Assembly: GCF_000214035.2 (NCBI RefSeq)
Contig: NZ_AFHG01000031.1
Location: forward strand, 31,886 to 95,885
Direction of reading: 5' to 3'
Source: Methyloversatilis universalis FAM5
Lineage (GTDB): Bacteria > Pseudomonadota > Gammaproteobacteria > Burkholderiales > Rhodocyclaceae
DNA length: 64,000 bases
Below, one piece after another: positions 19,836 to 27,700 of this stretch; the stretch's first letter is position 1, and each line of letters opens with the position of its first letter. The position numbers and the translations under genes are program-made. The notes beneath the pieces are model-generated. The model saw only the letters and a program-made list of their open reading frames with translations, was not told the origin of the DNA and did no database searches.

Positions 19836-21394
19836 GTGCCAGCGGCGGACGGCGCGACTTCCTGCGGCAGGCCGCGGCGCTGGGTGCGGCCACGCTGCTG
19901 GCCGGCTGCGCGCCGGGCGGCGATCCGGCTGCCCCGGCGGTCGAAGGCGACGACAGGCCACGCCGCGGCGGTCGGCTGCGCCTGGGCATCATCGACGGCG
20001 ACCAGGCCGGCAATCTCGATGCGCACAAGCCGGCGGGCATGGGCAGCATCATCCGAGGCTTCGCGCTGTACTCGAAGCTGTGGGAGTGGAGTGCCGACAT
20101 GACGCCGGTGCTGGCGCTGGCCGAAGAGACCGAGGTGAGCGCGGACGCGACCACCTGGACGCTGCGGCTCAGGCCCGGTCTGGAGTTCCATCACGGCAAG
20201 ACCATTTCCGCGGATGACCTGCTGTTTTCCATCCTGCGGCTCAGCGACCCGGCGCTCAATTCGCCCTACACCGCGCTGGTCGGCGCCATCGACCGCAGCC
20301 GGATCCACAAGCTCGACGCGCGCACGGTTCGTCTGCATACGAAGGAGGGGCGTGGCTTCGTGCTGCTGCCGGACACCTGGGTCAATTTCGGCGGCATCGT
20401 GCCGACCGACTATCACCCGGTCACCAATCCGGTCGGCGCGGGGCCTTACCGGCTGAAGGAATTCCTGCCCGGGCGCCGCTCGCTGTTCGTGCGCTTCGAC
20501 AACTACTTCAAGGCGGGGCGGCCCTACGCCGACGAACTGGAAATCATCGATTTCAAGGATCAGACCGCGCGACTGGCGGCGCTGCAGAACGGCCAGATCG
20601 ACATGGCGAACGCGATCGCGCCTGAACAGTCGCCGCTGATCACGCGCGATCCGCGGCTGTCGCTGCTGGTGTCCGAAACCCACGGCTGGCAGTCCTTCGA
20701 CATGAATCTGTCGAAGCCACCGTTCGACGACGTCCGCGTGCGCGAGGCCTTCCGCCTGATCGCCGACCGCGAAGAGCTGGTGAAACGCGCGCTGAACGGG
20801 CAGGGCCGGGTGGCCAACGACCTGTATGCCCCGCAGGATCCGAACTACAACCGCGACATCCCGCAGCGCCCGCACGATGTCGAACGCGCCCGCGCGCTGC
20901 TGCGTGCCGCCGGCCACGAGGCGCTGTCGGTGGACCTGGTGACGGATGCGGTCGGCAACAACGCGGCGCTGGTATTCGCCGAACAGGCCCGCCGCGCCGG
21001 CGTTACCGTGAATCTGCGCAAGGTGGATGCCGCCACCTTCACCAGCCCGCAACGCAAGCTGTGGCAGATCAGCACCGGCTCGTCGCTCGGACGCTCCTGG
21101 CTGGCGACTGCCTTTTCGGTGGATTCGGGCCAGGCGGTGGCGAACAAGACCCAGTTCAGAGACGCGCGCTTCAACGCACTGTTCGACCAGGCCGTACAGC
21201 AGCCGGATGTCGAGGCCCGCCGGCCGCTGGTGCTCGAGGCGCAACGCATCCAGCACGAACGCGGCGGCCTGCTCATCTGGGGCTTCGCCAATACGCTGGA
21301 CGCGCTGTCCACGCGGGTCGGTGGCGCCGAAGCCGAACATTCCCACTTTCCCACCTGGCGTTTCGACAAGCTCTGGCTGCGCGCCGGAGCCTGA
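19832..21394 (+). CDS. Dpp/Opp-type ABC substrate-binding lipoprotein (Tat signal), copy 2
   Basis: A 520-residue paralogue of the preceding gene. A GTG at 19832, in a GTGA overlap with the preceding stop, is preferred over the GTG at 19811. It matches the overlap style used throughout the window and leaves a compact Tat signal (GRRDFLRQA) with a lipobox LLAGC, lipid Cys26. The body is nearly collinear with copy 1 from RRGGRLRLGII to the SHFPTWRFDKLWLR end, indicating recent duplication. The two may recognise related ligands and share one permease. It is the last gene before the 677-bp repeat-rich gap. Confidence 0.86.
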   Translation: MSASGGRRDFLRQAAALGAATLLAGCAPGGDPAAPAVEGDDRPRRGGRLRLGIIDGDQAGNLDAHKPAGMGSIIRGFALYSKLWEWSADMTPVLALAEETEVSADATTWTLRLRPGLEFHHGKTISADDLLFSILRLSDPALNSPYTALVGAIDRSRIHKLDARTVRLHTKEGRGFVLLPDTWVNFGGIVPTDYHPVTNPVGAGPYRLKEFLPGRRSLFVRFDNYFKAGRPYADELEIIDFKDQTARLAALQNGQIDMANAIAPEQSPLITRDPRLSLLVSETHGWQSFDMNLSKPPFDDVRVREAFRLIADREELVKRALNGQGRVANDLYAPQDPNYNRDIPQRPHDVERARALLRAAGHEALSVDLVTDAVGNNAALVFAEQARRAGVTVNLRKVDAATFTSPQRKLWQISTGSSLGRSWLATAFSVDSGQAVANKTQFRDARFNALFDQAVQQPDVEARRPLVLEAQRIQHERGGLLIWGFANTLDALSTRVGGAEAEHSHFPTWRFDKLWLRAGA

Positions 21395-21410
21395 AGGCGG
21401 CGCTCCCGCG

Positions 21411-21534
21411 ACAGACGCACAGACGTCGCGTGGGTGTCGTGGGAGCGGCGCCCCCCGCCGCGATGAGGCCAGTGCCCGGCAACGCGCTTTCTTCACCGCC
21501 GATCGCGGCGAGGCGCCGCTCCCACGGGGCTGCG
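21411..21534. repeat. REP-like inverted-repeat unit, copy A
   Basis: A GTGG-headed palindromic arm at 21439-21463 (GTGGGAGCGGCGCC...) is followed about 40 bp later by its inverse at 21502-21525 (ATCGCGGCGAGGCGCCGCTC...). They form a BIME-like pair. The whole unit recurs 190 bp downstream. Confidence 0.75.
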
Positions 21535-21600
21535 CTGAGCTCTCTGGCCGGCGCGAGCAAGCCGGCAAGCGCCTGATCGCAGGGCGGGTCTGCTGCTGCA

Positions 21601-21724
21601 ACAGAGGCATACGCGTCGCAGGGGCATCGTGGGAGCGGCGCCCCCGCCGCGACGGAGCCTGTGTCCTGCAACGCCCTCCCTTCACAGCCGGATCGCGGCG
21701 AGGCGTCGCGCCCACAGGGCTGCG
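21601..21724. repeat. REP-like inverted-repeat unit, copy B
   Basis: A direct repeat of copy A with about the same layout: arm at 21629-21652 and inverse arm at 21692-21714. The right arm has a variant GGCGTCGCGCCC, so the hairpin is less perfect than in copy A. Confidence 0.75.
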
Positions 21725-21877
21725 TGTCGCAATCACCACAGCCCGGCCTTAGCTGCGCACATCCGCTCAAACGGTTGTCGCAATCGCCGCTGCACCTGCC
21801 GCAGGGGGCGACTGCACGATGCCGTGTGCCTGACCCGGATGTGGCGATCGTGCAGAGGTGCATGGCGCGAATCGAAG

Positions 21878-21891
21878 TTGACCCATGTCAA
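21878..21891 (+). promoter_or_regulatory. FNR/FixK-like palindrome
   Basis: TTGACCCATGTCAA is a perfect TTGAC-N4-GTCAA dyad, matching FNR/Anr/FixK-family half-sites. It lies about 100 bp upstream of the sigma-54-like site at 21984, a typical enhancer distance. It could be an FNR site, or a binding site of the unknown sigma-54 activator. Confidence 0.45.
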
Positions 21892-21983
21892 AACAATCGC
21901 TTGCGTCACTTCCGCTCCCGCCGTCGCGCGCCTTTCCCGATCTGCGGGAAAGCAAATCTGCATAAGGATTTCTGTCGTCCGCC

Positions 21984-22000
21984 ATGGCACGGCTCCTGCT
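21984..22000 (+). promoter_or_regulatory. Candidate sigma-54 promoter for Dpp-type operon
   Basis: ATGGCACGGCTCCTGCT has the full TGGCACG block, GG (21986-21987) and GC (21998-21999) 10 bases apart, and CTGC at -12. It lies 72 bp before the binding-protein start at 22072. Confidence 0.7.
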
Positions 22001-22071
22001 AATCACGGCTAGTCGCCGTCTGCGCACGGGCTGCAGCGGCATCGATACACGGATTAGTACGGAAGGTTTCA

Positions 22072-23649
22072 ATGAGTTTTCAAGCGCGGAGGTCATTCAT
22101 GCGCGCCGGTCTCGCGGCCGGCGGTGGGCTGGTGCTGGGCGGGCTGCTGCCCGGCTGCTCCGACGGCGGCAAGGCGCCGGATGGCGCGGCGGTGCTCACC
22201 GACACGCCGCGGCGCGGCGGCACCGTGCGCTTCGGCGTGATCGAAGGTGGTCAGGCCGGCAATCTGGATGCGCACAAGCCGGTGGGCAGTGGCGCCTTCC
22301 GCGGCTGGGCGCTGTACGCCAAGCTGTGGGAGTGGGGCCTCGATGCCCGCCCCAAGCTCGCGCTGGCCGAAGAGACCGAGGTGAATGCCGATGCGACCGA
22401 ATGGACCATACGGCTGCACAAGGGCCTCGAGTTCCACCACGGCAAGACCATCACCGCCGATGACGTCATCTTCTCGCTGCTGCGCCTGACCGATCCTCAG
22501 CTCGCGTCGCCGTATGCCGGCTATCTGTATTCGCTGCTGCGCAATGACGTGAAGAAGCTGGACGAGCGCACGGTGCGCATTCCGTTCGAGAAGGGCGCCG
22601 GCCTCGTGGCGCTGGCCGAATGCTGGATGAGCTGGGGTGGCATCGTGCCGACCGACTACGACCCGGTGAGCAATGTGGTCGGCGCCGGCCCTTACAAGCT
22701 CAAGAGCTTCACGCCCGGCCAGCGCTCGGTGTTCACCCGCTTCGACAATTACTTCAAGGCCGGCCAGCCGTATTTCGACCAGGTCGAGATTCTCGACTTC
22801 AGCGACCAGACCGGCCGCCTGCAGGCACTGCAGGCAAGGCAGATCGACATCGCGCCGAATCTGCCGTTCGAACAGCTGGCCTTCCTGCAGGCGGACCCCC
22901 GCTTCGAGGTGGTGGCGTCGGAAACCGATGTCTGGCATTCGTTCGACATGAATCTGGAGAAGGCGCCGTTCGACGATCCGCGCGTGCGCAAGGCCTTCCG
23001 CCTGATCGCCGACCGCGATGAACTGGTGGCGCGCGTGCTGCAGGGGCAAGGCAGGGTGGCGAACGACCTGTATTCGCCGAGCGACCCCGCCTTCAACCAC
23101 GACATTCCGCAGCGCAGGCAGGATCTGGCCGAAGCGACGCGCCTGCTGAAGGAAGCCGGTCACGGCAACGGTCTGGACGTGGAGCTGGTGACCGCCGGCG
23201 GCGCCGGTGCAAACGCGGCGCTGGTGTTCGCGCAGCAGGCGAAGAAGGCCGGCGTGAACGTGACCGTGACCAAGGTCGACGGCTCCATCTTCACCGGCCC
23301 GAAACGCAACGACTGGACCTTCAGCACCGGCGGCAGCGTGTCCCGTCCCTTCCTGCTCACCGTGCAGCAGCACGACGGCCCGCGCGCGGTCGGCAACAAG
23401 ACCCACTTCAAGGATCCGCGCTTCGCAGAACTGATCACGCAGGCGCTGGGCCAGCCGGATCTGGACAAGCGCCGCGCGCTGATCGGCGAGGCGCAGCGCA
23501 TACAGCACGAAAGCGGCGGCATGCTGATCTGGGGCTATTCGAACGTGCTTGACGCGGTGTCGAAGGACATCGGCGGCGTCACGCCTGATCGCACCGGCTT
23601 CGCCGGCTGGCGCACCGACCGCATCTGGCGCCGGAGCCTCACCACATGA
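22072..23649 (+). CDS. Dpp/Opp-type ABC substrate-binding lipoprotein (Tat signal), copy 3
   Basis: A 525-residue member of SBP family 5 and the more diverged third paralogue of the two genes at 18258 and 19832. The ATG follows a GGAAGG ribosome site. The N-terminus carries a twin-arginine motif (ARRSFMRAG) and a lipobox-like LLPGC, lipid Cys29. Shared blocks are RRGGTVRFGVIEGGQAGNLD, HHGKTITADDVIFSLLRL and GAGPYKLKSFTPGQRS. It is the binding protein physically linked to the permeases, since its stop overlaps the first permease start (ATGA). It should deliver ligand to that transporter; the two upstream paralogues may use the same one. Confidence 0.88.
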   Translation: MSFQARRSFMRAGLAAGGGLVLGGLLPGCSDGGKAPDGAAVLTDTPRRGGTVRFGVIEGGQAGNLDAHKPVGSGAFRGWALYAKLWEWGLDARPKLALAEETEVNADATEWTIRLHKGLEFHHGKTITADDVIFSLLRLTDPQLASPYAGYLYSLLRNDVKKLDERTVRIPFEKGAGLVALAECWMSWGGIVPTDYDPVSNVVGAGPYKLKSFTPGQRSVFTRFDNYFKAGQPYFDQVEILDFSDQTGRLQALQARQIDIAPNLPFEQLAFLQADPRFEVVASETDVWHSFDMNLEKAPFDDPRVRKAFRLIADRDELVARVLQGQGRVANDLYSPSDPAFNHDIPQRRQDLAEATRLLKEAGHGNGLDVELVTAGGAGANAALVFAQQAKKAGVNVTVTKVDGSIFTGPKRNDWTFSTGGSVSRPFLLTVQQHDGPRAVGNKTHFKDPRFAELITQALGQPDLDKRRALIGEAQRIQHESGGMLIWGYSNVLDAVSKDIGGVTPDRTGFAGWRTDRIWRRSLTT

Positions 23650-24767
23650 GCAGCGTTCCCTTGCATGCCGGCGCGCCGTCGCCGGCCAGCACCGGGCCGC
23701 TGGCCGCGCTGAAGGCGCTGCGCGGCCGGATGCCGGCCTGGCTGCCCTGGTTCGTCGGTCGCCTGCTGTCGGGCATCGGCGTGGTGCTGGTCATTTCATT
23801 CATCGTGTTCGGCGCCACCCAGGCGCTGCCCTCCGACCCGGCCCGCATCATCCTCGGGCCGGAGGCGCCGGAGCACACGGTGGATACGCTGCGCCGCCAG
23901 CTCGGGCTGGACCGGCCGCTGGCCCTACAGTACGTCGACTGGGCGCAGCAGGTGCTGTCCGGCAACCTCGGGCGCTCCATCGATTCCAACGTGCCGGTCG
24001 GCGAACTGATGGCCGGCCGCTTCGCCAATTCGCTGACGCTCACGCTGGCGGTGGCCGCGGTGGCCTTTCCGCTGGCGCTGGTGCTGGGCATTTTCATGGC
24101 GCTGCGGCGCGACAGCCTGGCCGACCGCGCGGTGCTGTCGTCGGTGGTGCTGTTCAAGGCGGTGCCCGGTTTCGTGATCGGCATCTGCCTGGTCATGATC
24201 TTCTCGACCTCGGTATTCAGCATTCTGCCGGCCGCCTCGCTGCTCGACCCGTCGCTGCCGGCCTGGCGCCAGCCGCAGTATCTGGTGCTGCCGACCGCGA
24301 CGCTGGCGCTGTCGGTGGCCACCTATCTGCTGCGCTTGGTGCGCGCCTCGATGATCGAGGCGATGGATTCGGAATACGTCACCGCCGCCCGGCTGCGCGG
24401 CGTGCCGGAGCGCCGCATCATCTGGCGCCACGCGGTGCCGAACGCGCTCATTCCGGCGATCCAGGGCGTGGCCATGACTTTCCGCGTGCTGTTCGGCGGC
24501 GCGGTGCTGGCCGAAGTCATCTTCAGCTATCCCGGCATCGGCAACACGCTGAATGCGGCCATCGAAATGCGCGACCTGCCGCTGATCCAGGGCATCGTGC
24601 TGGTGATCACCGTCGGCGTGGTGGTGATCAATCTGGCCGCCGACCTCATTACCGTGCTGCTGACGCCGCGGCTGCGCACCGCCACCCGCATCCGCGCCCG
24701 TTCGCCCGGCCTGCGCAACGCGGCGTCGCTGTGGCGCACCGGCAAGAGCTGGCGGGTGTCGGTATGA
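23646..24767 (+). CDS. Dpp/Opp-type ABC permease (DppB-like)
   Basis: A 373-residue inner-membrane permease with about six transmembrane helices. The ATG lies in the ATGA overlap with the binding-protein stop. DppB features are the first helix followed by an extracytoplasmic region with LRRQLGLDRPLALQYVDW and LSGNLGRSI, then the EAA coupling loop (SEYVTAARLRGVPERRIIWR) and the terminal SYPGIGNTLNAAI segment. A 35-residue polar N-terminal extension precedes the first helix, longer than usual, and the C-terminal tail is also extended and basic. It forms a heterodimeric channel with the following permease. Confidence 0.9.
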   Translation: MSSVPLHAGAPSPASTGPLAALKALRGRMPAWLPWFVGRLLSGIGVVLVISFIVFGATQALPSDPARIILGPEAPEHTVDTLRRQLGLDRPLALQYVDWAQQVLSGNLGRSIDSNVPVGELMAGRFANSLTLTLAVAAVAFPLALVLGIFMALRRDSLADRAVLSSVVLFKAVPGFVIGICLVMIFSTSVFSILPAASLLDPSLPAWRQPQYLVLPTATLALSVATYLLRLVRASMIEAMDSEYVTAARLRGVPERRIIWRHAVPNALIPAIQGVAMTFRVLFGGAVLAEVIFSYPGIGNTLNAAIEMRDLPLIQGIVLVITVGVVVINLAADLITVLLTPRLRTATRIRARSPGLRNAASLWRTGKSWRVSV

Positions 24768-25606
24768 GCGCACACGTCTCTTCGCTGCGCGCGGTGCTGT
24801 CCGCGCGGCAGGTGCGCTTCGGTCTGGTGCTCACGCTGGCGGTGGTGGGCTTCGCGCTGTTCGGCCCGCTGTTCGCGCCGCACGCGCCCACTGATCTGGT
24901 CGGCATCACCTACGGCCGGCCGACCGCCGGTGCGCCGCTGGGCTACGACTACATCGGCCATGACGTGTGGTCGAGGGTGCTGGCCGGTGGCGTGTCGGTG
25001 GTGTGGATGTCGCTCGCTTCCGCTGCCATCGCGCTGGCGGCGGGCACTGCGCTCGGCCTGCTGGCTGCCTTCGCGCGGCGCAGGGTGGACCAGGCCATCG
25101 TCTGGTTCACCGATGTGTTCATGGCTTTTCCCGACCTCATCCTGGTGCTGCTCATCGTGTCGATGCTCGGGCGCGACCACTGGATCATCGTGCTCACCGT
25201 GGCGGTGGCCTTCGCTCCGGGCGTGGTGCGGCTGTCGCGCGGCATCGCGCTCGGCGTGGTGAACCAGGAATTCGTTGAGGCGGCGGAAATGATGGGCTAT
25301 CCGCGCAGCCGCATCCTGTTCCGCGAAATCCTGCCCAGCATCCTGACACCGCTGCTGGTGCATCTCGGAATCATGCTCACCTGGGCGGTCGGCATGCTGT
25401 CCGGCCTCGCCTTTCTCGGTTATGGCGTTGCACCGCCGGCCGCCGACTGGGGGCTGATGATCAACGAAAACCGCGCAGGGCTGCTGATACAGCCGGCCGC
25501 GGTATTCGGTCCGGTGCTGCTGATCGCGCTGTTCGCGCTCGGCACCAATCTGCTGGCCGAAGGCGTGGGCCGGGTCACTTCACGCATCGAGGAGAGAAGG
25601 TCGTGA
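24764..25606 (+). CDS. Dpp/Opp-type ABC permease (DppC-like)
   Basis: A 280-residue permease that pairs with the DppB-like protein. Its ATG at 24764 overlaps the preceding stop as ATGA. The sequence shows the DppC-type start helix ending FGPLFAPHAP, then the GYDYIGHDVWSRVLAG segment. A FMAFPDLILVLLIV helix and the EAA loop (QEFVEAAEMMGYPRSRILFR) follow. The end AADWGLMINENR plus a last helix complete the family pattern. The length is standard. The stop overlaps the GTG start of the ATPase gene, so subunit synthesis is likely coupled. Confidence 0.9.
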   Translation: MSAHVSSLRAVLSARQVRFGLVLTLAVVGFALFGPLFAPHAPTDLVGITYGRPTAGAPLGYDYIGHDVWSRVLAGGVSVVWMSLASAAIALAAGTALGLLAAFARRRVDQAIVWFTDVFMAFPDLILVLLIVSMLGRDHWIIVLTVAVAFAPGVVRLSRGIALGVVNQEFVEAAEMMGYPRSRILFREILPSILTPLLVHLGIMLTWAVGMLSGLAFLGYGVAPPAADWGLMINENRAGLLIQPAAVFGPVLLIALFALGTNLLAEGVGRVTSRIEERRS

Positions 25607-27543
25607 GCGTCATCGCTGTGGACGGACACGCCTTCAGGCGGGTGGAATCCGGTGCGGTGCATGACGCCGCGCAGAACGAGGTGTTCGGCGAAGTCGCCGC
25701 GCAGTCCCGGCCCCGGCCCGAGCCGGCGGCGCCGCTGCTGAAGGTGCAGGGCCTGCGGGTGCAGCTGGCGGGCGGTGCCGACGTGGTGTCGGACGTCAGC
25801 TTCGAGGTAGCGGCCGGCCGCATCATCGGCCTGGTGGGCGAGTCCGGTTCCGGCAAGACCACGGTGGCTTCGGCGCTGCTGGGCCATGTACGCCACGGCG
25901 CGCGCATCGTCGAAGGCCGCATCGAGGTGGCCGGTACCGACCTGCTGTCGCTGGACGAGGACGCGCTGCGCACGGTGCGTGGCCGCGTGGTCGCCCATGT
26001 TGCGCAGGACCCGGCCACCACGCTGAACCCGCTGCTGCGCATCGGCACCCACATGCACGAGGTGCTGGAGGTGCACGCACCGGCGCTGGACCGCGCGGCG
26101 CGTGAAGCACGCATTCTCGACGTGTTTGCGGACGTCGGCCTGCCGGCCGAAGCCGCCTTTCTGAAACGCTTTCCGCACCAGCTGTCCGGCGGTCAGCAGC
26201 AGCGCGTGCTGCTGGCGCAGGCCTTCGTGCTGAAGCCGCGCCTCATCGTGCTGGACGAGCCGACCACCGCGCTCGACGTGAGCACCCAGGCGCGCGTGCT
26301 GGCGACCATACGCCGGCTGTGCAGCCAGCACGGCGTGGCAGCGGTCTATGTGTCGCACGATCTGGCGGTGGTGCGCGAACTCGTCGATGACGTGATCGTG
26401 CTGTACGCCGGGCGCATCGCCGAGGCGGCGCCGCTGGCCACGCTGTTCGACGCGCCGGCCCATCCCTACAGCCAGGGCCTGCTGGCGGCGATTCCGGACG
26501 TGGCCGAGCGGCGCGCGCTGCAGCCGATACCGGGGCAGGCCCCGGCACCGGGCACCCGGCCGGCCGGCTGCGCCTTCGCGCCGCGCTGCCCGCTGGCTGA
26601 TGCGCGCTGCGGCAGTGAGCAGCCGGCGCTTTCGCACCTGCACGGCGGCCAGCAGGCGGCATGCCTGAAGCTGGAGGCCGGCCCGGCCTTCCGCATCGAG
26701 GCGGCCGCTTCGGCACGCCGCCCGGCCGCGGAGGCGGACGGCCCGCCGCTGCTCGAAGTCGCGCAGATCGACGCCTGGTACGGCAGCCGGCAGGTGCTGC
26801 ACAACGTGGCGCTGCGCCTGGGTGCGGGCGAGTGCGTCGCGGTGGTGGGCGAATCCGGCTCCGGCAAGACCACGCTGGCACGCGCACTGGCCGGCCTCGG
26901 CGAGCACGCGGCGGGGAGCGTGCTCTACCGCGGCCAGAGCCTGTCGCTGCACGCCCGCGAACGCACGGCCGACGTGCGTCACCAGATCCAGTACATCTTC
27001 CAGAACCCCTACCGTGCGCTGAATCCGCGTCACCGTGTGGGCGAAACGCTGACTGCCGCGGTCCGTCACTTCTTCGGCGTGGATCGCGCCGAAGCGCGGC
27101 GGCGGGCGGAAGCGGTAATGGCCCGGGTGTCGCTGCAGCCGGGTCTGCTGGACGCCTATCCGCGCGAACTGTCGGGCGGCGAGCGCCAGCGGGTGGCGAT
27201 CGCGCGAGCGCTGGTGTGCGAGCCGCAACTGCTCATCTGCGACGAAATCACCTCGGCGCTCGACGTATCGGTGCAGGCCACCATCCTTGCGCTGCTGCGC
27301 GAGCTGCAGGCGGGCGGTCTGTCCATTCTGTTCGTCACGCACGACCTTGGTGTCGTCCGCGCGCTGGCCGACCGCGTGGTGGTGCTGCGCGAAGGCCGCG
27401 TGGTCGAGCACGGCGCGGTCGATGACGTGCTCGACCATCCGTTCAACCGCTACACGAAACAGCTGGTGGAACACTCGCCCAGCCTGATCGATGCGGCGCA
27501 CCGACCCCCGCGCGAGGACCGGGTGATCCGCTACTCGATCTGA
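25603..27543 (+). CDS. Fused double ABC ATPase (DppD-DppF type)
   Basis: A 646-residue protein carrying both ATPase halves of a Dpp/Opp transporter in one chain. The first domain has Walker A GESGSGKTT (residues 79-87), signature LSGGQ (194-198) and Walker B LIVLDE (214-219). The Cys-rich oligopeptide-transporter motif (CAFAPRCPLADARC) follows. The second domain has Walker A GESGSGKTT (416-424), signature LSGGE (523-527) and Walker B LLICDE (543-548). In most systems DppD and DppF are separate genes; fusions are known, as in GsiA and YejF. The start is GTG in a GTGA overlap. About 40 N-terminal residues before the first domain are poorly conserved. Confidence 0.9.
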   Translation: MSVIAVDGHAFRRVESGAVHDAAQNEVFGEVAAQSRPRPEPAAPLLKVQGLRVQLAGGADVVSDVSFEVAAGRIIGLVGESGSGKTTVASALLGHVRHGARIVEGRIEVAGTDLLSLDEDALRTVRGRVVAHVAQDPATTLNPLLRIGTHMHEVLEVHAPALDRAAREARILDVFADVGLPAEAAFLKRFPHQLSGGQQQRVLLAQAFVLKPRLIVLDEPTTALDVSTQARVLATIRRLCSQHGVAAVYVSHDLAVVRELVDDVIVLYAGRIAEAAPLATLFDAPAHPYSQGLLAAIPDVAERRALQPIPGQAPAPGTRPAGCAFAPRCPLADARCGSEQPALSHLHGGQQAACLKLEAGPAFRIEAAASARRPAAEADGPPLLEVAQIDAWYGSRQVLHNVALRLGAGECVAVVGESGSGKTTLARALAGLGEHAAGSVLYRGQSLSLHARERTADVRHQIQYIFQNPYRALNPRHRVGETLTAAVRHFFGVDRAEARRRAEAVMARVSLQPGLLDAYPRELSGGERQRVAIARALVCEPQLLICDEITSALDVSVQATILALLRELQAGGLSILFVTHDLGVVRALADRVVVLREGRVVEHGAVDDVLDHPFNRYTKQLVEHSPSLIDAAHRPPREDRVIRYSI

Positions 27544-27547
27544 ACCT

Positions 27548-27571
27548 GCGCCCTCCCGGCGGGGAGGGCGC
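27548..27571 (+). terminator. Stem-loop at end of Dpp-type transporter genes
   Basis: A perfect 10-bp stem (GCGCCCTCCC with GGGAGGGCGC, loop GGCG) starts 5 bp after the ATPase stop. No T-tract follows. It may cause partial termination or stabilise the transcript before the TonB receptor gene. Confidence 0.6.
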
Positions 27572-27700
27572 CCAACCCCGATCCGAAGTCCTGAATGGCT
27601 GCGCATTGCGTGCCAGGGAGGCGCTTCGCCCGACGCACTGCACACAGCCATGTCCGACCTCTTTTCACCCCAACCGATCGCAGAACAGAAAGGTATTCAC

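Larger units (their letters stand above)
21395..22071. other. Long intergenic region with repeats and regulatory sites
   Basis: The 677-bp gap holds two ~114-124-bp direct repeats built on REP-like palindromes (21411-21534 and 21601-21724). It also has an FNR-like palindrome (21878-21891) and a sigma-54-like promoter (21984-22000). The right half is clearly less G+C-rich than the surroundings. No credible gene is seen. Confidence 0.6.

Noticed and set aside
27597-27609. TGGCTGCGCATTGC as a sigma-54 promoter for the third TonB receptor
   Set aside because: GG and GC are separated by 9 bases instead of 10; spacing is critical for sigma-54.
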